A model generated the notes under the pieces. The model did no database searches. It worked only from the letters and a program-made list of their open reading frames with translations, and was not told the origin of the DNA. Positions 18,914 to 27,862 of a stretch of DNA of 64,000 bases are shown one piece after another (position 1 is the first letter of the stretch; every line of letters starts with the position of its first letter). The DNA is from Bacteroidales bacterium (GTDB lineage Bacteria; Bacteroidota; Bacteroidia; Bacteroidales; P3). The translations under genes and the position numbers were made by a program. The DNA lies in contig JAFSPS010000042.1 in NCBI GenBank assembly GCA_017451385.1, positions 62,001 through 126,000 on the forward strand. The letters run 5' to 3'.

Positions 18914-20268
18914 GAGATAGGACGGTAAATAGGATGTGGTGGGGGATGCTGCTGGTTGCGGCAGTGTTGACTGTGCTATGCGATAGGGCATCGGCAGAAC
19001 GTGTCAAGGTGCGCATCTTCTCCAATGTCGCGGTGTCGCAGATAAATATCTCGTTTGATTTGGGCAGCTACACCCTGCTTGGCGATGATGGTGTAGTGAT
19101 AGATACCATGCTCGCCACAGGGCGTTCGGTCGCTGTTCAGGCATCGGGCAACAAGATGCTGCTGAGCGTTGACGGGCACAATCTCGATGCATACAGTACG
19201 CTGCAGTTCATAGCATCGGATTCTGCCGCCATTCTTTGTCTCAATCCGCGCAACGCCTCGCAGCGCACCTATGAGGGCAATCTCTCGTTTCGTAGCCGTA
19301 GCGGACGCCTTGAGATGGTCAGCGATGTGGATTTCGAGACCTATCTGGCAGGGGTGGTGCAGTCGGAAATCTATGGTGGCGAGAGCGACATCTATCGCGT
19401 TCAGGCCATTATCTCGCGTACATGGGCTATGCGTAACATGAAAAAACATGCCGCCGACGGCTACAACTTCTGTGACCATGTGCACTGCCAGGCCTATCAT
19501 AACCGCTGCATACGTCCGGAGATAATGCTTGGCACCGTTGCCAGCAGCGGCGAGACCATTGTGGACCATGATGGCAATCTGATAGAGACGCCGTTTCATG
19601 CCAACTCTGGCGGGCAGACAGCCAACTCGGAAGATGTGTGGCGTGCTGCGGTGCCGTATTTACGCTCCGTCGTGGATACATTCTCCAACGGCATGAAGCA
19701 GTCCGAATGGACCAAGACCATGAAGGCTGACAAATGGCTCGGATATTTTTCTAAGACACATCATATAGATATCAACGACAAAGCGTTGCGCGACAGCCTG
19801 CTCTCTTTCCAGCAGGAGAGGCGGCGCGCCACGCTGCTTGGCGTCAAACTTGCCAAGGTGCGTAGCGACCTCGGCTTGCGTTCGGCATATTTCAGCGTGG
19901 AATACAACGAGGCACGCGGCGAGGTGACGCTGCACGGCCGTGGCTATGGGCATGGCGTGGGCCTCAGTCAGGAGGGTACCATACGCATGGTGCGCCTCGG
20001 CATAGCCTACGACAGCATCATCCGTCATTACTATCATGGTGCTATGATTCACAATGCCAACACTATTCAAGATATCGTCAAGATGGAGGCAATGACGCAG
20101 CAGATAAGTACTATCATAGAAGAAGATAAGGTCGCTGCAACTCAAACCAAGTCAAAGAAAGAGGACTGGCTGGGGCGTCTCTTCCGCCTTCGCGACCGCG
20201 AGGACCGCGAAGAGGTCTATGACGAGAAGAAGCAGGACTTGGAGAGTGACTGGCGTTATGCGTGGTAA
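18910..20268 (+). CDS. SpoIID/LytB domain protein
   Basis: 452 residues with an N-terminal signal or anchor (MWWGMLLVAAVLTVLCDRASA). The SpoIID domain spans about residues 135-390: LAGVVQSEIYGG, HANSGGQTANSEDVW and GRGYGHGVGLSQEG are its landmarks. In Firmicutes SpoIID is a peptidoglycan lytic transglycosylase; in Bacteroidetes the domain probably also acts on cell wall in the periplasm. The C-terminus is charged (residues 415-452). It closes the operon after lpxB, with a 4-bp overlap. Confidence 0.85.
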   Translation: MRDRTVNRMWWGMLLVAAVLTVLCDRASAERVKVRIFSNVAVSQINISFDLGSYTLLGDDGVVIDTMLATGRSVAVQASGNKMLLSVDGHNLDAYSTLQFIASDSAAILCLNPRNASQRTYEGNLSFRSRSGRLEMVSDVDFETYLAGVVQSEIYGGESDIYRVQAIISRTWAMRNMKKHAADGYNFCDHVHCQAYHNRCIRPEIMLGTVASSGETIVDHDGNLIETPFHANSGGQTANSEDVWRAAVPYLRSVVDTFSNGMKQSEWTKTMKADKWLGYFSKTHHIDINDKALRDSLLSFQQERRRATLLGVKLAKVRSDLGLRSAYFSVEYNEARGEVTLHGRGYGHGVGLSQEGTIRMVRLGIAYDSIIRHYYHGAMIHNANTIQDIVKMEAMTQQISTIIEEDKVAATQTKSKKEDWLGRLFRLRDREDREEVYDEKKQDLESDWRYAW

Positions 20269-20292
20269 AACAAAAAAAACAATATAAACAAA

Positions 20293-20916
20293 ATGAAAAT
20301 AATTAGAAACCTATCGCTAATATTGATAATAGCAGCTATGTGTGGCCCACTTATGGCGCAGACTCTTACGCCACGCAGCGCATCGACGGCAATGAACAAG
20401 TCGGTAGCGGAGATGCAGCAGGAGCAAGTGCGTTGGACGACTATCTCGTCGGCAGCACAGCAAAAGAATAGTGATAAGCTGTACTTCATTGATTTCTATA
20501 CCTCATGGTGTGGATGGTGCAAACGTATGGATGTTGATGTCTTCACTGATGCTACGGTTGTCAAACTTCTTAACAAGTATTTTGTCCCTGTCAAGTTCAA
20601 TGCCGAAGGCCAGTCGGAGTTTGTGTGGGGCGGCACGCGCTATGTGGCAACACCCACTCCGCGCGGGGCACGTGCACAGGTGCACAGTTTTGCCAAGGCC
20701 GTCTTAGGCCAGCAGTTGGGGTTCCCATCGTTCGGCGTGTTTGGTAGCGACCAGCAGCTCATCACCGTCATTCAGGGCTATCAGCCTGTTCAGGATATGA
20801 CGATGATGTTGTGGTTTATAGCCTCAGGCGACTACAAGAAGTATTCGTACGACAAGTACCAGGCTATCTTCAATAAGACGATACGCCCTGTGATGGACGA
20901 AGCACTAAAGAAATAA
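20293..20916 (+). CDS. Exported thioredoxin-family protein
   Basis: 207 residues. A Sec signal peptide (MKIIRNLSLILIIAAMCGPL, cleavage after MAQ) is followed by a thioredoxin fold with an intact CGWC active site (Cys73, Cys76) in FYTSWCGWCKRMDVDVF and a cis-Pro region at GFPSFGVFG. It probably reduces or isomerises disulfides, or repairs cytochrome-type proteins, in the periplasm. It starts 24 bp after the SpoIID gene and may be the last cistron of that operon. Confidence 0.85.
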   Translation: MKIIRNLSLILIIAAMCGPLMAQTLTPRSASTAMNKSVAEMQQEQVRWTTISSAAQQKNSDKLYFIDFYTSWCGWCKRMDVDVFTDATVVKLLNKYFVPVKFNAEGQSEFVWGGTRYVATPTPRGARAQVHSFAKAVLGQQLGFPSFGVFGSDQQLITVIQGYQPVQDMTMMLWFIASGDYKKYSYDKYQAIFNKTIRPVMDEALKK

Positions 20917-20970
20917 TACTTGATATAATTAAATAATCCCCATGTCTGGAATGGCTAAAACAAAGAAAAA

Positions 20971-21723
20971 ATGAAAAAGAGAATTGTGATTGTGTTGCTG
21001 TTTGCCGCAGTGGTGAGCAGTATTGCTACTTCGTGCTATCGCGTTGATACCGAGGAAAGCGAGCTGAGCAGTGGTTTTGTGATGTTGACCGATGTTGTGC
21101 CTGATGCTATTTTGGAGATACGCTATTTTGGCACATACAATTTTGTTGGGGCTCGTATTGACGGCTACCTTCAGCCTACGGCGCTCCTCACACGTCGTGC
21201 TGCCGACAGTCTGCAGGCTGTGAGTCTTGACGTGATGAAAGAGGGCTTCCGATTGAAAATATACGATGCTTACCGTCCACAGAGCGCTGTGGACCATTTC
21301 ATCCGGTGGGCGGAAGATACCGCCGATGTAGCCATGCGCGAATACTTCTATCCTGATGTAGATAAAAGCGAGCTCTTTGAACGAGAGTATATTATGTCTA
21401 AGAGCGGACACTCGCGTGGTTCTACTGTTGATTTGACACTCTTCGACATGTCCACAGAGAAGGAGGTGGATATGGGAGGCACCTTCGACTGGTTTGGCAA
21501 AGAAAGTCATCCAGATACAGGCGGAGACCCTGAGAGCGGCACCTACAGACAGAATGACACCATCACCAGCGAGCAATTTGCTAACCGTATGATACTTCGT
21601 AATGCTATGATGCGTCATGGTTTCAAGCCGTTAGATACCGAGTGGTGGCATTTCACCCTTGACGACGAGCCTTTTCCGAAGACCTACTTCACTTTCCCTG
21701 TCGCACAGCTGGAGAAGAAATGA
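20971..21723 (+). CDS. M15D D-Ala-D-Ala dipeptidase, VanX/DdpX-like lipoprotein
   Basis: 250 residues with a lipoprotein signal (SSIATSC, Cys23 or nearby) and a complete VanX-type zinc site: SGHSRGSTVDLTL (His147, Asp154) and EWWHFTL (Glu224, His227). The enzyme hydrolyses D-Ala-D-Ala dipeptides. As a periplasmic lipoprotein without van genes nearby, it is more likely to recycle cell-wall dipeptide than to confer vancomycin resistance. It is separated from the thioredoxin gene by 54 bp. Confidence 0.88.
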   Translation: MKKRIVIVLLFAAVVSSIATSCYRVDTEESELSSGFVMLTDVVPDAILEIRYFGTYNFVGARIDGYLQPTALLTRRAADSLQAVSLDVMKEGFRLKIYDAYRPQSAVDHFIRWAEDTADVAMREYFYPDVDKSELFEREYIMSKSGHSRGSTVDLTLFDMSTEKEVDMGGTFDWFGKESHPDTGGDPESGTYRQNDTITSEQFANRMILRNAMMRHGFKPLDTEWWHFTLDDEPFPKTYFTFPVAQLEKK

Positions 21724-21808
21724 TGTTATCTCGGCGATTGGAATGAGAAAATGCTGTTGCCGTAGCGGCATTATTATGATGTCTTGACCGATAAATAAAC
21801 GAATAAAG

Positions 21809-22765
21809 ATGGGATTATTCAGTCGTAATAAGAAGGAAGATAAAGCAACCCTTGACCAAGGTTTGGCAAAAACCAAAGAGAGTTTTCTCGCTAAACTGAC
21901 GCGAAGCGTCTTTGGGCGTAGCACCGTTGACGAGAGTGTCCTTGACAACCTTGAGGAGACGCTCATCACCAGCGATGTGGGGGTAGAGACCTCGCTGAAG
22001 ATAATAGACAAGATACAGGCGCGCATAAAGCGTGATAAATATATCAGTACCTCAGAACTCAACAATGTGTTGCGTGCCGAGATAGCGCAACTGTTGCGGC
22101 AGGATGTGAGTCAATTCCCTGCATCCTTTGATGCCACAATGCCCAAAACGCCTTATGTAGTGCTGGTGGTGGGTGTCAACGGTGTGGGGAAGACTACCAC
22201 TATTGCCAAACTTGCCTATCGCTACAAGCAGGCTGGCAAGAGCGTGGTGCTGGGTGCTGCCGACACCTTCCGCGCTGCTGCTGTGGAACAGCTGACGTTG
22301 TGGGCAGAGCGCGTGGGTGTGCCTATCGTCAGCCAAGGTATGAATGCCGACCCTGCATCGGTGGCTTACGACACTCTTCAATCGGCCATAGCGCGCAAGG
22401 CGGACGTGGTGCTGATAGATACAGCAGGACGACTGCACAACAAGATAGGTCTGATGAATGAACTCACCAAGATACGCAAGGTGATGCAGAAACTTGTCCC
22501 CGATGCGCCACACGAGGTGCTGCTGGTGCTGGATGCCTCTACAGGGCAGAACGCTGTAGAGCAGGCACGCCAGTTTACTGCTGCTACCGAGGTCAACGCC
22601 TTGGCTCTCACCAAGCTTGACGGTACCGCCAAAGGAGGTGTCATCATTGGCATCAGCGACCAATTCCAGATACCTGTGCGTTATATAGGCCTTGGCGAGA
22701 AGATGACGGACTTGCAGATGTTTGACCCTGACGATTTCGTGGCATCGCTTTTTGATGAGAAATAA
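21809..22765 (+). CDS. ftsY: Signal recognition particle receptor FtsY
   Basis: 318 residues, the short form lacking the long acidic A domain. The N-terminal helical domain is followed by the G domain: GVNGVGKTTTIAKLA, DTFRAAAVEQL, DTAGRLHNK and TKLDGTAKGG. FtsY docks ribosome-SRP complexes at the membrane through GTP hydrolysis paired with Ffh. It precedes rimO by 13 bp, a common Bacteroidetes arrangement. Confidence 0.96.
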   Translation: MGLFSRNKKEDKATLDQGLAKTKESFLAKLTRSVFGRSTVDESVLDNLEETLITSDVGVETSLKIIDKIQARIKRDKYISTSELNNVLRAEIAQLLRQDVSQFPASFDATMPKTPYVVLVVGVNGVGKTTTIAKLAYRYKQAGKSVVLGAADTFRAAAVEQLTLWAERVGVPIVSQGMNADPASVAYDTLQSAIARKADVVLIDTAGRLHNKIGLMNELTKIRKVMQKLVPDAPHEVLLVLDASTGQNAVEQARQFTAATEVNALALTKLDGTAKGGVIIGISDQFQIPVRYIGLGEKMTDLQMFDPDDFVASLFDEK

Positions 22766-22778
22766 GGACGTTCGGACA

Positions 22779-24110
22779 ATGAAAATCAATATTATCACGC
22801 TCGGATGCTCCAAGAATACCGTCGATTCTGAGAACATGGCGGGCCATGCCGAGAAGGCTGGGCATACAGTATATTTTGACCGCGAAGAGAACGATTGCGA
22901 CCTCGTGATTGTCAATACGTGCGGTTTTATCAATGACGCCAAAGAGGAGAGCGTCAACACGTTGGTGCTGCAGGCTTCGGCCAAGCGCAATTTTAACCGC
23001 CGCCATGCGCGCGATGGCAGGCGTCGTCGCCTTGTGGCCGTGGGCTGCTTGGTGGAGCGCTATCGCAAGGAACTGCAGGAAGAGATTCCTGAGGTTGACG
23101 CATGGTATGGTGCCCATCAGTGGCAGTCTATCGTGGAGAAAGAGTGCCAGCATGGACGCAACCCCTTCACCGACGAGCGTGAGGTAAGTACTCCGCACCA
23201 CTATGCCTATCTAAAGATTTCCGAAGGTTGTAATCGCCAGTGTTCCTACTGCGCCATACCGCTAATACGAGGCAAGCATGTATCGCGTCCTATAGACGAG
23301 CTTGTGGAGGAGGCAAAACGCCTTGTGTCTGATGGCGTGAAGGAATTGATTGTCATAGCGCAGGATACGACTTACTATGGTGTGGACCTCTATGGTGAGA
23401 GGCGTCTGGGCGAGTTGCTCAACCGGCTGGCAGAGGAGAGTGGTGCGCAGTGGATTCGTCTCCACTACACATATCCGTCATCCTTCCCCGAGGATGCCAT
23501 AGAGGCCATTCGTCGTCATCCTAATATCTGCAAATATATTGACATCCCGTTGCAGCATATCAATAGTCGTATTCTCGGTTCTATGCAGCGTGGCATAGAC
23601 CGTGAGGGCACGCTGAGGCTGTTGCGACGGTTCCGTGAGCGCATACCCGATGTAAGCATACGCACCACGCTGATAGTGGGCTATCCGGGCGAGACGGAAC
23701 AGGAGTTTGCCGAACTGAAAGAGTTTGTGCGCGAGGCTCGTTTTGACCGCATGGGATGCTTCACTTACTCGCCAGAGGAAGGCACTCCTGCAATGGCGTT
23801 GGGCGACACGGTGAGTGATGATGAGAAGCAGCGTCGCCGCGATGAGCTGATGGATATTCAGGAGCGTATATCACTCGAGAACAATGAGAGGCGTGTCGGT
23901 AAGACCTACAAGGTGCTGATTGACCGGCGCGAAGGTGACTTTTATGTCGGTCGTACGGAGTTTGACAGCCCCGAAGTCGATGACGAAGTGCTGATAGACA
24001 TCGAGCAAAGTAAAGCACGCAATAAAAAAGTATCTATCGGCGAATTCTATCAAGTATGCATCGTCGATGCGATGGAGAACGACCTGATGGGCGAGATTAT
24101 AGATGATTAG
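22779..24110 (+). CDS. rimO: Ribosomal protein S12 methylthiotransferase RimO
   Basis: 443 residues from ATG 22779 (MKINIITLGCSKNTVDSENM). A longer frame begins inside ftsY but the family N-terminus fixes this start. Domains: UPF0004 with three Cys for the auxiliary cluster (residues about 1-130), radical-SAM with CNRQCSYC (Cys151, 155, 158), and a C-terminal TRAM domain. RimO methylthiolates Asp88 of ribosomal protein S12. hydE follows after 6 bp, so one transcript carries two radical-SAM enzymes. Confidence 0.95.
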   Translation: MKINIITLGCSKNTVDSENMAGHAEKAGHTVYFDREENDCDLVIVNTCGFINDAKEESVNTLVLQASAKRNFNRRHARDGRRRRLVAVGCLVERYRKELQEEIPEVDAWYGAHQWQSIVEKECQHGRNPFTDEREVSTPHHYAYLKISEGCNRQCSYCAIPLIRGKHVSRPIDELVEEAKRLVSDGVKELIVIAQDTTYYGVDLYGERRLGELLNRLAEESGAQWIRLHYTYPSSFPEDAIEAIRRHPNICKYIDIPLQHINSRILGSMQRGIDREGTLRLLRRFRERIPDVSIRTTLIVGYPGETEQEFAELKEFVREARFDRMGCFTYSPEEGTPAMALGDTVSDDEKQRRRDELMDIQERISLENNERRVGKTYKVLIDRREGDFYVGRTEFDSPEVDDEVLIDIEQSKARNKKVSIGEFYQVCIVDAMENDLMGEIIDD

Positions 24111-24116
24111 TGCGAG

Positions 24117-25172
24117 ATGTCGATAATATCTGATATTCGCCAATCACAGCAGATTGACAGCATATCTTTTCGTCATATTCTGGAGGCGGAAGATGACGAA
24201 TTGCTTGCCGAGTTGCGTGCCGCCGCACAGCAGGTTGCGATTGCGGAATATGGGCACGAGATATATGTGCGCGGGCTTATAGAGATTAGCAATATCTGCA
24301 AGAATAACTGCTACTACTGCGGCATACGTCGTGGCAATAAGAACGCGACACGTTATAGGCTCTCGCGTGAGCAGATACTCGACTGCTGTTCTATGGGTCA
24401 TGCGTTGGGCTTCCGCACCTTTGTGCTGCAGGGTGGGGAAGATGCCTACTATAGCGACACCGTGATGTGCGACATCGTGAGTGCTATTAAGGCGGCGCAT
24501 CCCGATTGTGCGGTGACGCTCTCTCTTGGCGAGCGAAGCAGGGCGAGTTATGCGGCGTTGCGCGAGGCTGGCGCCGACCGCTACCTGCTGCGGCATGAGA
24601 CTGCCAATGCAGAGCATTACGCCAAACTACATCCAGCCGAGATGAACCTTGCCAATCGTAAGCAGTGTCTCTTCGCCTTGCGCGAGTTGGGCTATCAGGT
24701 AGGCTCGGGCTTCATGGTCGGCAGCCCATATCAGACGGTGGAGCACCTCTATGAGGACCTGCTCTTCCTGCAGCAGCTGCAGCCAGCCATGATAGGCATC
24801 GGCCCGTTTCTTCACCACCACGACACCCCCTTTGCCAATGAGGCCGACGGCAGCGTGGAGCGTTGTCTGCGCATGATAGCCATATTGCGCTTGCTCTTTC
24901 CGAAAGCCCTCATACCAGCCACTACAGCTCTTGGCACAGCCGCGGCGAGAGGACGGGAGAGAGGCATACAGCATGGTGCCAACGTGCTGATGCCAAATCT
25001 GTCGCCTGTTGCTGTGCGCCGCCAATACGAGCTCTATGACAACAAAATATGCACTGGCGAGGAGGCTGCCGAATGTCGTGTGTGTCTTGCTCGACGTATC
25101 GAGTCAATAGGCTATCATATTGTAGTGGACCGCGGCGATTCAAAAATGGTCGTGTATGCTCAGGCTACTTGA
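24117..25172 (+). CDS. hydE: [FeFe]-hydrogenase H-cluster maturase HydE
   Basis: 351 residues, normal length. The radical-SAM motif is CKNNCYYC (about Cys61, 65, 68) in EISNICKNNCYYCGIRRGN, the pattern that separates HydE from biotin synthase. HydE acts on the HydG product in building the 2Fe subcluster of [FeFe] hydrogenase. No hydrogenase, hydF or hydG is in the window. Its last 8 bp overlap the 3' end of the opposite-strand lipoprotein gene. Confidence 0.9.
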   Translation: MSIISDIRQSQQIDSISFRHILEAEDDELLAELRAAAQQVAIAEYGHEIYVRGLIEISNICKNNCYYCGIRRGNKNATRYRLSREQILDCCSMGHALGFRTFVLQGGEDAYYSDTVMCDIVSAIKAAHPDCAVTLSLGERSRASYAALREAGADRYLLRHETANAEHYAKLHPAEMNLANRKQCLFALRELGYQVGSGFMVGSPYQTVEHLYEDLLFLQQLQPAMIGIGPFLHHHDTPFANEADGSVERCLRMIAILRLLFPKALIPATTALGTAAARGRERGIQHGANVLMPNLSPVAVRRQYELYDNKICTGEEAAECRVCLARRIESIGYHIVVDRGDSKMVVYAQAT

Positions 25173-25707
25173 TTTTATGCCATTGGTACCGTGTTCCATA
25201 GGAGTCTTCGTATATTAACGCCTTGTCAGAGAGATAGACTATAGTGTAGTCGCGAGGTACGATGCCATTGGGAGAAATCTTGTGTACTATCATCAGTCGG
25301 TTTTGTATCATCCTCCAATGAAAGGTCTGGGCTTCGGATTCCAAGACGTCGTCTTGGGTATCCCAAGTATGGCCTGTGCTGTCTGTATCATAACATTCGT
25401 GTAGCGTTCCTTGTGCCCAATGTCCAAGTAGCTGTTCTGGAGTGTATTCTCGTATTGTGTCCCGCTTCCGCAATGAAAATGCCTCTGTGGCCTCTGCCGT
25501 GTCGAAACAAACGGGTATCAATGTGTCGTGCTTAGATATAGGTCGAGGTATGTTCATGGGGACAGGCACGGTGGTGTCTGATGGTATGCAATTGGTGGTA
25601 TCTATAGATTCGTATAGCTCATTGTTGCTGCCACTACTATTGCAGGCAAATATAATTACAGAAAGCGATATCGTGCTAATGACCTTTATCCAATACTTTA
25701 ACCTCAT
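25165..25707 (-). CDS. Lipoprotein of unknown function
   Basis: 180 residues with a lipoprotein signal peptide (SVIIFACNSS, Cys near residue 22). The mature part is acidic with a beta-rich C-terminal half (WRMIQNRLMIVHKISPNG, DYTIVYLSDKALIYED) that resembles the lipocalin-like small lipoproteins of Bacteroidales, though no family is recognised. It is the last gene of the leftward exported-protein block and converges on hydE. Confidence 0.7.
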   Translation of the reverse strand: MRLKYWIKVISTISLSVIIFACNSSGSNNELYESIDTTNCIPSDTTVPVPMNIPRPISKHDTLIPVCFDTAEATEAFSLRKRDTIREYTPEQLLGHWAQGTLHECYDTDSTGHTWDTQDDVLESEAQTFHWRMIQNRLMIVHKISPNGIVPRDYTIVYLSDKALIYEDSYGTRYQWHKIK

Positions 25708-25745
25708 GATTTATGGAATGAAGGTTATCCAATGTGTTTTAGTCG

Positions 25746-26627
25746 TTAGAATCTTAAAACAGATATTTCTCGACATCTAATATTGTGCACTACTGGCCTT
25801 TTCTTTATTTTGCCGTTAGAAAAGTCCATTGTATAATATTTGTCATGGCTCCAGTCTCCCCATCCATTCTTTGCGCTTGATGCCTTTTCGCACGACCAAT
25901 ACTCTTCATTAAGTCCGAGTATCTCTTTGTTTTGATATAGCAAATCAAGTTCAGCACGAGTTGGACCACAGTCATAGTCGGGAGTGCTTGAGAGTTCTCC
26001 TAAATAAAACACTATACCATGTTTTCTTGTATTATCAAGATATCCTATTCGGCAGTTTGGAAAGTAGCAGATACCTGTTTTTAGTTTTTTTACATCAAAA
26101 CTATCCCCTACTCTTAATACCACCAAAGCCTCTGCTTGAGAGGAGGATAAAACACCTAATTGCTTTGATAGGTGTAGGGCAATACGTTGCGACGATGCAA
26201 TTCCTAAATCGTTTACCCGTTCATTATTTGTGGGATATGTGGCTTTTTTTTCGATTTTACGCTCTTTTATGTCGAGTATTTTGCACTCTATAAAATAACC
26301 TTCTTCGGGGTAACGAGTGATAACGACACCGCATATCTTGTTCGCACCCATTTGTTCGCCGGCAGCAATCAGTTGGTTGTCGCTGACATATCCCTCTCCC
26401 TGATAGTTATATTCCTTGTTCATGAATTCATGAAATTCGTCCGTGCGGTCTAAAACGATATACGATTGTCCTACACTGTTTATCAATGCCGTCTCAATGT
26501 TGGACCGCAATGCGTTGGTAGGCTCATTCAGATTGTTGTTAGAATAGACGAACACTACGACCTTCTGTTGTGCCATCACCAATGTGGAGAAAGCCAGCAG
26601 CAATGATGCAAAAAATATTTTTTTCAT
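25746..26627 (-). CDS. Exported protein with CsgG/FlgO-like domain and variable C-terminus (copy 1)
   Basis: 293 residues with a signal peptide cleaved near MAQQ. Residues 22-160 form a CsgG/LpoB/FlgO/TolB-N-like fold: a strand KVVVFVYSNN, a helix, YIVLDRTDEFHEFM, and MGANKICGVVITRY. They align throughout with the next gene (26722-27834). The C-terminal 130 residues are different, with a GWGDWSHDKYYTMDFSNG segment resembling Bacteroidales surface-lectin-like modules. Location is periplasm or outer membrane. Fold assignment is by motif pattern only. Confidence 0.65.
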   Translation of the reverse strand: MKKIFFASLLLAFSTLVMAQQKVVVFVYSNNNLNEPTNALRSNIETALINSVGQSYIVLDRTDEFHEFMNKEYNYQGEGYVSDNQLIAAGEQMGANKICGVVITRYPEEGYFIECKILDIKERKIEKKATYPTNNERVNDLGIASSQRIALHLSKQLGVLSSSQAEALVVLRVGDSFDVKKLKTGICYFPNCRIGYLDNTRKHGIVFYLGELSSTPDYDCGPTRAELDLLYQNKEILGLNEEYWSCEKASSAKNGWGDWSHDKYYTMDFSNGKIKKRPVVHNIRCREISVLRF

Positions 26628-26721
26628 AGTACTTCGATATTAACAAATTATGTTTTCTTGACTGGATGTTGCTAATTTGTTTGAAATCGTAGCCGATGTT
26701 TTTTCACTTTATGACTTAATC

Positions 26722-27834
26722 TTAAATTTTAGTGAAAAAACCGATTGCAAAAATAGGGCTATTTAATTGTTTGACCTCTGGACAGATATTGTATCCAGCC
26801 GTAAGTGATAGTCCATTAAACAGCCAGAATGTAATAGTCGGACGATAAAAAGGAACCATTTTCATAGACTGTTTTATTGTCGCATAATAAAGTTCATCGT
26901 TGGAGTATTCTTCACCAGCAGGGTTAATCGTAACATTAATTTGTTGGGTACCATATATACCGATACCACATTCAAAAGAGACATTGCGTATCCTTAATCC
27001 TGGTTGAATCGCTATTTGAAAACGCGGACATAAATATTCACTAATATTTTCATTCCCGTTAACTTCTGTTGATGTCAAAAACATGGTTTCGAGAAATTCC
27101 TTTGCAGGACTATAAGCATAAGAACTTTCAAAATCGTGTTGACTACCATAACTATTTTTTAATCTTGAAAACGGCGCAACCATACGTGCAAAGGTAAAGT
27201 CTCCTCCGATTACGAAATATCCCGTGCATCCATAGAATCCGAGCCCGAACCAACCACGTGAATTAGCACATGAGATGAATCTGAAATTGAGTGATTTTTC
27301 CGGTTTCGTCCACGTAATAACATTCTTTATTATATTTGGCTTTGCATGCGCACGCAAACCTAACTGAGAGGCTATTGATTGTGCTGCTTTTTTTGAGGAC
27401 AAAGGGTCTAATCTATCTATTCTTTCATCCTCACTAACAGGATAGCTGGCCTTGCGTTCTACTTTGCGACTCTCAACATCGAGAATCTTGCACTCAATAA
27501 AATAATCACTCGAAAATTTGGATACAACCACACCACATACTTTATTTGCTCCTAATCCTGAACCATCGGACAACACTTGGTCGTCACTAACATGACCATC
27601 GGCTTGATATCTAATCTCGTTAGTTACAATATTATGAAAGTTTTTGGAACGCTCCAAGACGATGTAATTTTTTTCTGTACTATTTATTATCTCTTCCTCA
27701 ATCATAGACCCTAACATATTGAGAGTCTCATTATTTATATTTGCGTTAGAATAGACAAATACAACTATCTTCTCCTGAGCACAAAGAACTGTGCAAGATA
27801 GTGTCAGTAAAAGTAAAAAGGCTATTCTTTTCAT
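26722..27834 (-). CDS. Exported protein with CsgG/FlgO-like domain and barrel-like C-terminus (copy 2)
   Basis: 370 residues, signal peptide ending near LCAQ. Residues 22-165 parallel copy 1 (KIVVFVYSNANINNET, YIVLERSKNFHNIV, LGANKVCGVVVSKF, ECKILDVESRKVERKASYP). The C-terminal 200 residues are aromatic with alternating strands and end in AIGFFTKI, as in outer-membrane barrels whose last residues are hydrophobic. This could tether the CsgG-like part to the outer membrane. Copies 1 and 2 are separated by 94 bp. Confidence 0.65.
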   Translation of the reverse strand: MKRIAFLLLLTLSCTVLCAQEKIVVFVYSNANINNETLNMLGSMIEEEIINSTEKNYIVLERSKNFHNIVTNEIRYQADGHVSDDQVLSDGSGLGANKVCGVVVSKFSSDYFIECKILDVESRKVERKASYPVSEDERIDRLDPLSSKKAAQSIASQLGLRAHAKPNIIKNVITWTKPEKSLNFRFISCANSRGWFGLGFYGCTGYFVIGGDFTFARMVAPFSRLKNSYGSQHDFESSYAYSPAKEFLETMFLTSTEVNGNENISEYLCPRFQIAIQPGLRIRNVSFECGIGIYGTQQINVTINPAGEEYSNDELYYATIKQSMKMVPFYRPTITFWLFNGLSLTAGYNICPEVKQLNSPIFAIGFFTKI

Positions 27835-27862
27835 TTTTTATAATTTTTTTAATTATATCTAT

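Noticed and set aside
20971-21723. A vancomycin-resistance cluster
   Set aside because: Only a VanX-like dipeptidase is present; no vanH, vanA or regulator genes lie near it.
22722-22778. An earlier start for rimO inside ftsY
   Set aside because: The family N-terminus MKINIITLGCSKN begins at 22779.
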